Source of the DNA: Synchiropus splendidus
Lineage: Eukaryota; Chordata; Actinopteri; Syngnathiformes; Callionymidae
DNA length: 64,000 nucleotides
Assembly: GCF_027744825.2 (NCBI RefSeq)
Contig: NW_026527054.1
Span: 806,001 to 870,000, forward strand
Reading direction: 5' to 3'
Shown in pieces: positions 1-9,183 of the stretch (positions within the stretch are counted from its first letter, which is position 1; each line of letters begins with the position of its first letter). The position numbers and the translations under genes were made by a program. The notes under the pieces were generated by a model. That model was given only the letters and a program-made list of their open reading frames with translations, did not search any database and had not been told where the DNA came from.

Positions 1-142
1 TGGTCCTTATCGGAGGGTTCCGAAACCTCTGAGCTGCCAAAGGCATGGTGGGAACCCAAGGAGATGTCTCCGAGTTGAAGTTACACATTCGGGAAAAGTT
101 CACCAGGTCCATGCTTGAATCTCTGGAGAAGGAATCACTACA
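1..142 (-). repeat. 3' LTR, partial
   Basis: Matches 9042-9183 over its whole length with 7 mismatches and no gaps, and ends in the same TCACTACA terminus. It abuts a polypurine tract, which identifies it as the 3' LTR of the minus-strand element. The rest lies before the window. Confidence 0.9.
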
Positions 143-158
143 TATCCCCCCTCTTGGC
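143..158 (-). other. Polypurine tract
   Basis: On the minus strand this reads AAGAGGGGGGATA immediately before the TGTAGTGA start of the 3' LTR. That is the position and composition of a plus-strand priming tract in LTR elements. Confidence 0.8.
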
Positions 159-541
159 GTCGTGTGGAATTGTCGCAGGTATTCCATCGGGGCCAAGATG
201 AGTTGAGTCCTTCGGGTGGTCGTAGATGCCGCATGGATCCTGGTGATGAGAGTCACTCATACACTGACTGGTGTGTTCTAACATCCCCCACTCCCCTTAG
301 TCAACTGAGAGAGAGTGAGTCAGTAGAATGACCCCCGGGGGTCGCATGCATTTAGCTAATATCACCTAGACCGAGGTTGATGGAAACTAGATTCACGAGG
401 GAAGTGTAGTTAGGTGGGTGAAGGTGAACCCGGTTCACCTAACATTGTTGTTTGGAGTTCGGACTTGAATAAGGGTAAGTTGAGAGGAACTGGTGAGACT
501 ACGTGAGGAAAATTGTTAGATTTATCCTTCTCAAGTTCACT

Positions 542-1081
542 TTATTTAATTTCTTGAACTAGGCATAAGACAGCTTCATAGTGAATGGAATAAGTGTGGC
601 TTAACTGATGAGGAAAATGTTTTTTTTCAAAAAGAAGGAGAAGGAGAAGATAGAAGAAGAAGAAGAAGAAGAAACATGCAATAATCAAGATCGACACGCC
701 TATGAACACAACTATCACAGAGACTAGATATGGTTTTTTTTTGGTGAGAGAGATAATAGTTGACCTTTGAACTTGTATCAAGGTGGAGCCATGTTCTGCT
801 GTTGGAGGAGCGCTTACATCATTAAGTCTTCTTGAGTGTTCTTTAGTTTTGGTTTGAACACCTAACAGAGATTAAACGAGTCCTTGAGATCTTTTATTCT
901 TCTGAGAGAGAATGAAGCTGACGCTGACTATGGAAATTAGCAGGGTATTGGCTCCCGACCAAACACGAGTTAAAGGGGTAACCAGGTTTCTTATGGTGGT
1001 GTCGAGGTCTTGAAAGGCAGAATTGATAGGGGCCAGGTAAATGGTTTGTTCATGTTGTGTGTGTTGAACGAAACGAAACAT
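542..1081 (-). pseudogene. Possible env remnant (two short hydrophobic ORFs)
   Basis: Two minus-strand ORFs (1081-872, 69 aa; 781-542, 79 aa) lie where env would be, between integrase and the polypurine tract. The first has a hydrophobic stretch near its C-terminus. The second has a strong hydrophobic segment, but part of it is translated from a GAA/TTC microsatellite (about 632-675), which inflates its membrane character. There are no clear fusion-peptide or CX6CC-type signals. The env reading rests on position more than on sequence; both could be non-coding. Confidence 0.25.
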
Positions 1082-1305
1082 TAGAATATTTCAGTCTTGA
1101 CTCCCTAGACAGTGATTTGATGTTAATTTTTAACCGTAAAGCTTATTCTCATGCATTCATCACACATTGGCCACTTCATCTTAACAGTAACAGCAACCAA
1201 ACAGCAACCAAAAAACACGGATATGACACAGGTGTAAATTCAATAACTTATCATTTTTATACAGTCTGTAGTTATGCTTGATGCGGGTTTTCGTATCAGC
1301 CTATC

Positions 1306-2280
1306 CTAGTTATTATCCGGTGTTAGTTTTTTTTTTTGGAGATGTTGGGGTGTGGTGCCGTTTAATTTGGTTTCGGTGAGCCCAGTTGCAAGAAGATTCA
1401 TTGCTTCTGGTAGATTTGACCAGGGGTCCCACCCAATCGGTTTGCAGGTCTGACTATGGGGAATGTGACTCCCCTGTTTCAGATTAGGTTGAGTCGGCTG
1501 GAACTGACAGCATGTTAAGCACCCTTTTATGTAGTCAGCTACATCTTGATGCATGCATGGCCAGTAGGCTACCTGCTGTAGTGCATCAACAGTTGCTTTG
1601 ACACCCCTGTGACCTGTGCATGGTGCAACATGTGCATATGCTAGCATTACCCCCCTTAGGCTCAGTGGAACTGCAAGTCTTGGCATGGCATGTTCATCTG
1701 AGACATAAACCAGCAAGCCATCAACCATGCGCAGTTTGTTTTTGACCGTGAGCCAGTGGGACAGTTCCCTGTCCGGCGGGCCGCTATTGGGATTGGGGAC
1801 GTCATTCTCATGGTCAGCCGTGACGCTGCGAATGAGAGATGACAGGGTGGGATCTTGGTTCTGCCGATTTACCAGATCTGAGTTTTGAAAAACCTGGTCG
1901 CATGCCAAATGTAAAGATGTGTTACATTGTGTGGGAGTACTTCTGGATTGTTGGCGAGTTGCGGCCAACACGGCTGGCATGGACTCTGTGTGGATCCGAG
2001 CAGGTCGAACGCTCCATGGCTTCCCGTGGGGAGCACCTTCTTTGGCCAAAGTATCTGTGAGGTCATTATACTCTCTGTCTCGGCTGGGAATGTGTGATTG
2101 ACCCCGTACCTTCTTCCAATGCACTCGCATGTCATGGGTGCTGACTGGGTGATCACAGACAGGCCATGAGGAAACGGTTGTGTTTCTGGCCTGGAAGGTG
2201 GTAGAGAACGGTGTCAACATTTGAGTTTGAGGGTGTTCGTGGGTTGCTGCACGGGTCGTGTCTCGCCGTGTCACCCCCAT
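1306..2280 (-). pseudogene. RNase H end and truncated integrase of the LTR element
   Basis: A 324-aa ORF. The first 50 residues appear to be junction sequence. The next part resembles the C-terminal end of a retroviral-type RNase H, then comes an integrase HHCC zinc-binding domain with GHRGVKAT and KGCLTCCQFQP. The integrase core start, DWVGPL, is present at about 1425-1440 but in another frame, so a frameshift lies just upstream, and the core stops after roughly 15 residues. The remaining catalytic residues are absent. Reverse transcriptase and most of RNase H are missing between this ORF and the protease of the neighbouring Gag ORF, consistent with an internal deletion. Non-functional. Confidence 0.8.
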
Positions 2281-4999
2281 TTGCTACTGTATAGTAAGAA
2301 GGGTGTGAGTCATGCTCTAGCGGCAGAGGTTGACGAACTTGGGCCCAGATTTTAAGACGTTGGAAATCTATAATCGGATCAAACCTGTTGAGTAAATCTT
2401 TGCCGATAAGCAGAGGGATGTTGTTATGTGGTGACACATAGACCGGGTGGACTACAGTCATGGGTCCAATGGTCCAGTGTATTAGCGTTAAGGGGTTCAA
2501 CTGTGTGCCAACGGTGGAGAATGCCCAGACATCTAATTTACATTTCTGTAATTTGAGAGTTTTATCTTGGGCGTGGGCAGCTCGCTGTAATTGGTCAAAC
2601 ACCTGTGTCGACATGGTAGTGATGTCTGCTGCCGTGTCAACGAGGGCTTCATAGTGAAGCAGATCTTCGAGAGTCGTGGCAAGGTAAAACTTGCGAGCCA
2701 CCCCCCTTTCTGTCAACTCACCCAAAAGCTGTTGTGTGGGTTGAGCTGGGTGTTTGACCCATGAGTTTTCACCCAAGGGTGGCGAGTCCTGATCATAGTT
2801 GACGACTAGGACTGCTGGGTTTGGTGGGTTTGAGGTTAGGTTCTTGTCTGCCGGTGGTGTGGCTTGACTCTCAGTTGCCTCCAGGCCTAGTCTGGAGGGA
2901 GGCTTCTTTGGATTTTGTTCCTTGTACCACTGGGCCAACAGCTTGTACATCTGTTCCTCCTCAGGACTGGGATTTTTCTGATTGTCACTTTTCTTACGAC
3001 GACGGTTAGCCTGGGAATCTGCTTGAGTGGAGGGGACCGGTTTTACGTGGCCATCTCCATGGTTAGCGTGACGACGCCAAACGTTTCCAGGGTGTGGGGG
3101 TTTGTGGAAACCCGTCTGGTTGACCACGGACTGCGGTGGCGCTGTGGAGTCATCTGACCATGCCTTCTGTGAGAAGAATGCCTTACGGGCCTGACGAGGA
3201 CTCGCTTTGCGCTCTGGTTGTCGGTGTGTCTGTGACAAAGGTTTTACTTCTGGCGGGGATACTGGTGCATCCCCTTCAAGTTCCATGTGGGAACTTTGGA
3301 CACCCAGTGGCAGCAGTGAGTAAGGTGGTTCACCATTTTTCCAGTTGCCCAGCATCTGTTTTGCGAAGCCTTTATCTGCTAGGTCACGCAACTGAAAGCT
3401 ATTCATAGTGCGGGGGCAGGCTGTCACTCCAAGGTGGTGGCTTGTGCCAGGATGAAGATTTCGGAGGAACAGGGCTTTGAAGTTGAGGTCTTCTTCCATA
3501 TTTTGCTCATTTTTGTCACCGAAGAATGCTTGTCGGAGTCGGTGATAGTATTGAGCTGGTGGCTCATTTCTCCCTTGTTTGACAGCGATAGCTGACAACA
3601 GACCTAGTGAGGGTTCGGGGCTGGAGTATTCCCTCAACATCATTTTGGTGAGGGTGTCAAAATCATTTTGGACAGCTGGTGGCTGCCTGTCAATGAAGTT
3701 GCCTACCTCCCTGCTGGATGTGATTTTGAGGAGGTAGATTTTGTCTGGGGTGGTTGCCTCTGGGAACCGCTGAAGGTGATATTCGATGTCCCTCAGATAT
3801 GACCTGGTCTCTGTATTACCTCCCGGTTTGGGCTCAAACCGAGGTATGTTGCGAGCCAGTTTGTTTAGTACATTTGTGGTCAGGCCCTGTGTTGGGGCTC
3901 TGTCGGGTGGGGCTGCGGCTGCATAATCTCCCTGGTGAGGAGGGTTATTAGGCCAGTGAAGGGAAGCAGAGTCATAGTTTGGTTGTGATCTGCTGCCTTC
4001 TGGGTGAGCGGTCCACTGAGAGAAGGGATTGAGAGATTTAAAGGTGATTGGTTGTTCCTTGGAATCTCTGAGCAGAGACCCTGGCTTAGATGGGGGCTTG
4101 TGGGCCGCGTCTCTAGCTCTTTGGGTTTGCTCTACTGTGTTTTGCAGCTCATTCTTTGTCCTGCTAAGGTCTTCTTGGAGCTGACTTATATGGTCCTCTA
4201 AGGACTTTACGTGGCGGAGGAGGTGGTAGTCCTTTTCTACTTCTTCCTCCTTTTCCGCCGTAATTGAGTCAACCTGACTTTGGAGGGACTGGACCTTTTC
4301 ATTGGCTTGTTGTAACAACTGCCTGGTTTTATCATGTTCGTCCAGAAGTCGAAGGTAGAGCTCTGTTTGTCGAGGTGCTTGTTTCCTTAATGCTTCTGAC
4401 AAGGTCTCCACTTCTGCAAGTGCATCAGACAGTTCTTTCTGACAAAAGGATAATCTTGCCTCCACCCGCTTGAGTTCATACTGAGAGGTCAGTGACTCAG
4501 CCAGGGCATCTAGGAGGTCTTGCGTTTGTTGATCTCTGACGGCCTCATGGTCAGTTAGATCTTGTCTCAGTTGAGACACCTCTTGAGTAAGCTCTAGGTT
4601 GTCTTGTTTCAGCTTACTAAGTTCTGTGGTGTTTGACTGAGATTCAACCATGTCGAGTCTCTCTGTTAAGAGGGACTCCCTTTGTCTCAGCAGGGCTAGG
4701 TCCTGTTGTCCACGCTCCCATTGTCGTTCCCTGTTTTCAATTTCTTTGTCTTTAATTTTTAATTGTGCCACCAAGTTCAGGGTCATGCAACTTAGGGCTT
4801 TAACCAGGGATTTATCTTTGGGGTCCGTGGACTCCAATTGGCTCATGAGCTGAGCGATATTATCATTGATAGCGTCAGGTTGATCTGCTGCCAGGGTTGT
4901 GCTATAACCTGGGCACATCTTATCAGTGATTGTGGCGAGCAGGTGCTCTAACGAATCCAGGTTTTCGTAGTCGACCGGGGATTCTCTGCTTTCAGCCAT
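2153..4999 (-). CDS. gag-pro: Gag-protease polyprotein of the LTR element
   Basis: A 948-aa ORF. Residues about 65-300 are a long heptad-rich coiled coil. Residues about 383-495 resemble a retrotransposon capsid region (YLRDIEYHLQRFP, then a QYYHRLRQAFFG stretch), followed by a basic proline-rich nucleocapsid-like region without CCHC knuckles. Near residue 786 is a retropepsin active site, LVDTAADITTM, with DTA in place of the common DTG/DSG, followed near 865 by LLIGKDLL, the usual second protease motif. The ORF then runs across the deletion junction and ends in unrelated residues. The start is chosen as the first Met, before an acidic N-terminus. The intact length is striking given the broken pol. 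Confidence 0.85.
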   Translation of the reverse strand: MAESRESPVDYENLDSLEHLLATITDKMCPGYSTTLAADQPDAINDNIAQLMSQLESTDPKDKSLVKALSCMTLNLVAQLKIKDKEIENRERQWERGQQDLALLRQRESLLTERLDMVESQSNTTELSKLKQDNLELTQEVSQLRQDLTDHEAVRDQQTQDLLDALAESLTSQYELKRVEARLSFCQKELSDALAEVETLSEALRKQAPRQTELYLRLLDEHDKTRQLLQQANEKVQSLQSQVDSITAEKEEEVEKDYHLLRHVKSLEDHISQLQEDLSRTKNELQNTVEQTQRARDAAHKPPSKPGSLLRDSKEQPITFKSLNPFSQWTAHPEGSRSQPNYDSASLHWPNNPPHQGDYAAAAPPDRAPTQGLTTNVLNKLARNIPRFEPKPGGNTETRSYLRDIEYHLQRFPEATTPDKIYLLKITSSREVGNFIDRQPPAVQNDFDTLTKMMLREYSSPEPSLGLLSAIAVKQGRNEPPAQYYHRLRQAFFGDKNEQNMEEDLNFKALFLRNLHPGTSHHLGVTACPRTMNSFQLRDLADKGFAKQMLGNWKNGEPPYSLLPLGVQSSHMELEGDAPVSPPEVKPLSQTHRQPERKASPRQARKAFFSQKAWSDDSTAPPQSVVNQTGFHKPPHPGNVWRRHANHGDGHVKPVPSTQADSQANRRRKKSDNQKNPSPEEEQMYKLLAQWYKEQNPKKPPSRLGLEATESQATPPADKNLTSNPPNPAVLVVNYDQDSPPLGENSWVKHPAQPTQQLLGELTERGVARKFYLATTLEDLLHYEALVDTAADITTMSTQVFDQLQRAAHAQDKTLKLQKCKLDVWAFSTVGTQLNPLTLIHWTIGPMTVVHPVYVSPHNNIPLLIGKDLLNRFDPIIDFQRLKIWAQVRQPLPLEHDSHPSYYTVANGGDTARHDPCSNPRTPSNSNVDTVLYHLPGQKHNRFLMACL

Positions 5000-6220
5000 T
5001 TAATCGTTTGTTTTGTTTTATTGCTGAATTCCTTAATTTACGCTTGTAAGCTAGTTAAAATGTTAAAGGAAAACTTATCAGCGAATTGTTCTTAAGTTAT
5101 TGAAAACCAACTTAAATTATTGGGATGTTAAAAGTAACGGTTTAAGTAATTGCTATTGTTATTACTCAGGTTGTTGAGATAACCAGGGGATCACTTTAGG
5201 TGCGTTACTTTTAGCGGATTTGATTTCTAAAATTTCAATGTTAATTTAAAATTTGTTTGAATCAAATCTCAAATTGTTTAATTGTTTCTACTAATAACTC
5301 TTTAAGTTATTTAAGTGAGTAACAAGTTTTTTGGTTTTTTTTTTTTCAAATTCAATAGTTGGTTTGTCAACTTGGATGCAAGATTTAATTGTGTGGGCTA
5401 TTTATGGACTGGTTGAATTATTTAATTAATAAGTAATTATTAATTAAAAAGGCAAGGTTTGTTTCTATTGTCGATGTTTCTAATTGAGTAGTGAGACAGC
5501 TATTCAATAAAAATATTCAAGTGTATCTGTGTATAAATTTGTAATCTTAATTCTTAATTAAAATTATTTTTATACACAAGTGGGGTTGGAATTACTAGGT
5601 TTGTAATTTTAAATCCAAACTGTAGTTTGACTTTGGGTTGGTGACAACAGGTGAAGCGTGTAAGCTGGACAGGTAGAGAAAGACTGTGGAGCAAGAATCT
5701 GCAAACACTGAAAAAAAAAAAAAAAATAGACAAAGCTTTTTTTTTTTTAAAACACACTGCACAATGGACAGGCAGCACCACAAGCATCAGCAATTTGCAG
5801 GATGGCAGAAAGCAAACAGCTAATTTGTGTGCAAAGCAAAACAAACAACACAAGCTAATCGTGGCAGATTAGCATTACCAGCTATTGCAGCTGCAGACTG
5901 TAACACCGCTAGTGGTGGCCTCGCAAGTAGCACAGCACAAACAAGGCACGGAGGCCCCAACTGTCAACTTAAACAAGTTGGCACTGTAACAAAATAAGCC
6001 AAAGACTAAAGTTATCCAACCTCAGTACCTTAGCATCTGACATGGTAACTAAACAATAGCTTTCACCGCAGTTAGGCTATCAGTAGAAGTGAGCATCACA
6101 CGCCTTAGCATTAGCAACAACAAATAGCCTTCAACAGTGTTAAACCTATTGTCAATGGCAGGCTAGCTGTTAGCCGGCTAGCCTAGCAACAGTTGCTACG
6201 CTGACGTCACTTCCTTTAAT
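5000..6220. other. Non-coding leader of the LTR element
   Basis: AT-rich sequence between gag and the tandem duplication at 6221, with A/T homopolymers (5338-5347, 5711-5725). No long ORF. A leader of about 2 kb between primer site and gag is long for an LTR element, so part of this may be a nested insertion, but I see no termini that prove one. Confidence 0.5.
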
Positions 6221-6523
6221 GAGGCGGGACTTCCTGTCCGCCCTCCAGTGGGGTACAATTACTACAGAGACGTGCGCTTCTTTCACTGGGAAGAAGAAGC
6301 TGCGACCACGCATGCGCGAAAGTCTTATGAGATCAAAATCTCTGCTCTACACACAGCAATAAATAAGTGAATGAGGCGGGACTTTCTGTCCGCCCTCCAG
6401 TGATGTGGAATGACTCCAGAGGTGCGCGCTTCTTCCACTGGGAAAAAGAAGCTGCGACCACGCATGCGCGAAAGTCTTATGAGATCAAAATCTCTGCTCT
6501 ATGCACAGCAATACAAGAATAGG
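6221..6523. repeat. 152-bp tandem duplication, two copies
   Basis: Two head-to-tail copies start at 6221 and 6373 with GAGGCGGGACTTYCTGTCCG and share the whole block up to the segment ending in TCTCTGCTCTAYRCACAGCAATA. They lie in the leader of the LTR element. 6524-7069 holds no recognisable gene. Confidence 0.85.
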
Positions 6524-7069
6524 TCAATTACGCTCACCACACCCAACACAAGCTCACGTCAATTGATCACTATTGTTCCCGTAGGCAGAAACTCGTGCGC
6601 CGGGCAAATGTAAGACTCCCGTCGTGTTGGAACAACGTTTTAATAACTGGTTAGCTACGCCAATTATTAAAGTTGGAGTTGGACGTGAAGGTTCACTGTT
6701 GGTTAGACGCTCGTAACTCGGTCGTGAATTCCGTCCGCAGGCCTGATGAATTAATGCTCAGCGTTTGTCACTAGAGCAAACACATGTATATTCTCTCGAT
6801 AAGACTTGTAGTCTTTTTTTTATTTTTTTTTTTCGAGGCAGTAGGTACCATCAAAGTAATTTCAGTGCTTTTGAAGCACAGACAAAGTGGTTTAAACGCG
6901 TTATTAATTTTGTTCTTATTTTTATTTATTTATTTTTCTTAATAATGTCTCAGCGCAGGCTGGGCACACGCTTTGAAGAGAGTGAGAGGGAAGAAACGGG
7001 GTGAAGCAAGGGGGGGGAACACTCTACCTTTATGGAATGGTTTACAATCAAAATTTAGCAATTAATCAG

Positions 7070-7086
7070 CCTCACACGGGGCACCA
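7070..7086 (-). other. Primer-binding site, tRNA-Met (elongator) type
   Basis: The plus strand reads CCTCACACGGGGCACCA, the 3' end of elongator tRNA-Met including CCA. The minus strand is therefore complementary to that tRNA, as required for a minus-strand element. It sits 7 bases inside the 5' LTR boundary. The tRNA match is from memory of the vertebrate sequence. Confidence 0.8.
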
Positions 7087-7093
7087 ATAAGGC

Positions 7094-9183
7094 TGTAGTG
7101 AAAGTGACGGATTGTCGGGTCACGGACGCCTGCGTCTGTGACGTGGATATTATGAAAAATAATATCTCCTCGAAAGTTTGGGGCACCACCTGAAATATAG
7201 TTTCCAGGAGACTATTTAGCTCTCTTGATTAACACTTAATTAATTAATTAACTGTGGTAACTTAATTAACTATTAGCGTAATCAATCTATTTATCTGAAG
7301 TCACTACTCGTGATGTAATGTCCTTTACTGATCAGAGGCTCTTAGATTGATTATAATACACTCCAAAGTAATGTGATCAAGACCAACGTAATTTTATAGA
7401 TTTATTTAGGAATAAAAGAACAGAAAGAAACAGGAAAGATGCAAAGGAGAATGAGATGATCCCGACAATATCGCGATGGAAGCGTAAACCAGTTATGAAT
7501 CAATGTCAATACCGTATCAGACACGTGTGTAACTGATGGGAAAGTTCAGACGTTCTAGTCTAACTGTCAACCTCAGGCAAGTAATAACATTACTAAACCC
7601 CAACACACCACTCTGTGCAGAGATGACAAGCAGCGGCTTACTTTGGCGATGAGTGGAGGGATGAATGGGATGGAGGGATGGATGAGAGGGTGATGAGTAG
7701 ATGCAGAAGGTCGGTCAGGAGGTGAGGGAGGAGGCAGGCGGCTTTGGAAGGAGGCGTCCTGGTTCTCAGCGTGGTGGCTTGGAGGTGATGAGGACACGCA
7801 GCTTCAGGCGTCGATGGCACTCTCGGATCGTCTTCCGGACCGCCGTGGATCTTTCGTCGCAGACGGGGTGATCGTAGCTGGCAGAGAGCGGCGTAGGACC
7901 GAAGGCGTATCTTTCTCTCGTGCCAGGTGATTCACCGGTCTGAACAACCTTCTAGAGTGGTCGCCTTAATGACACACTCCAGGCAGCGGAAGGTTGTTGG
8001 AAGTTGGACTCGCGTGCTCGTCACGGCCGCCGGCTGTGATCACATGGTGTGACTGGGCCGTTCCTGAAGGAAGCTCTGGCTTGGCAGACCGCTGGAGGAC
8101 GAGGGTGATGTGCAACTTTGAAAAAGTTCCTCAATCACTCTCACACTTGGATGGGCAGCGAGTGGAACGCTGGCACGGCTTCAAGGGTGGAGGAGAAGCA
8201 AGAGTCTTTGCAGGAAACTTGAGCAGGAACCGTCGAGGAAGTTGGTTGTAGTTGGTTGTAAGAGGTGAAGTATCCAGAGGAAGCGGCAGAAGGAGGGGAA
8301 AGAGGGCAACCGAGGGCAACAGAGGGACAGAGGGGAACAGAGCAGAGAGGGGAACAGAGGGCTGAACAGAGGGTCACAGAGGGCTGAACAGAGGGGAACA
8401 GAGCGCACAGAGGGCAGAACCTCTGTAGACTGGGTCTTTTGAACTCTCATGAAGAGTCTCCTTGTCCAGTTTTGATTGGTTGAAGGAGTTCCATCACCTA
8501 TTGCTGATTGGACGAGGGTTTCCAAGCCTGGCCTTCCTCCTCCTCCTCCAACGGGGTCGTAAATTCCAGTCTTGAGATGGGAGATTTTGACCCCCCCCGG
8601 TACCAGAGTTTTATTTGACAATAAAACATTACCTGAGTTGTAAAGTTGCTCGCAATCTGTCAAAACTTTCCCATCTCAATTTAAGCATTCAGACGACACC
8701 AAACATGACCATTCTAGCACATTCTCCTCTATAATGATCAATATAACAATCGACCATTCATGTCAAGTTTACCATCACATGTTCAGGGCATCTGGTTTGC
8801 TTGAACATCCTGTGGAAATCATGGGTTATTATGGGAAACAAAGTCCTTTTTAAGAAATACACATTAAGACACATTCACATACAAGTCTGTCTTTGTTCAT
8901 CTGGAACCTGGAGAAGGAGGAGCTGTGTGTGTCCCCCACCAAACAGGGTTCATGAGTTGGTCAGGTTTTTTTTTCTCTTACGGCACAGCATCCTGGACTG
9001 TTGCTCTAGTCTCTCCCCCCTTTGACCATTCCAATGATTTATGGTCCTTATCGGAGGGTTCAGAAACCTCTGAGCTGCAACAGGCATGGTGGGCACCCAA
9101 GGAGATGTCTCCGAGTTGAAGTTACACATTCCAGAAAAGTCCACCAGGTCCATGCTTGAATCTCTGGAGAAGGAATCACTACA
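7094..9183 (-). repeat. 5' LTR, 2090 bp
   Basis: Bounded by TGTAGTGA at 7094 and TCACTACA at 9183. Its right end matches 1-142 and its left end is followed by the primer-binding site. It contains a purine-rich minisatellite and several ORFs without family resemblance, which I treat as spurious. It abuts sequence that is continuous in the other copy of the flanking duplication (about 34998), which fixes the element border. Confidence 0.85.
8270..8425. repeat. GGGAACAGAGGGC-type minisatellite inside the LTR
   Basis: Degenerate purine-rich repeats built on GAACAGAGGGCTGAACAGAG, with unit variants of about 10-20 bp, inside the 5' LTR. Confidence 0.7.

Larger units (their letters stand above)
1..9183 (-). 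mobile_element. Retrovirus-like LTR element, 3' end cut by window start
   Basis: A minus-strand LTR retroelement with its parts in the expected order. A 2090-bp 5' LTR (7094-9183) is followed by a primer-binding site (7070-7086), a long leader, a Gag-protease ORF (4999-2153), RNase H/integrase remnants (2280-1306), possible env remnants (1081-542), a polypurine tract (143-158) and the first 142 bases of the 3' LTR. The LTR ends are the 8-bp inverted repeat TGTAGTGA/TCACTACA. The two visible LTR stretches differ at 7 of 142 positions, so the insertion is not very recent. Reverse transcriptase is missing, so the copy is dead. Nothing coding is seen in 160-541. ERV versus Ty3-like placement is unresolved. 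Confidence 0.85.

Noticed and set aside
542..781. Highly hydrophobic 79-aa ORF as a genuine membrane protein
   Set aside because: Its phenylalanine/leucine run is a translated TTC microsatellite; kept only as a low-confidence env remnant.
8181..8663. 160-aa minus-strand ORF in the 5' LTR
   Set aside because: It lies largely across the purine-rich minisatellite, giving a Leu/Pro/Ser-rich sequence without domain resemblance.
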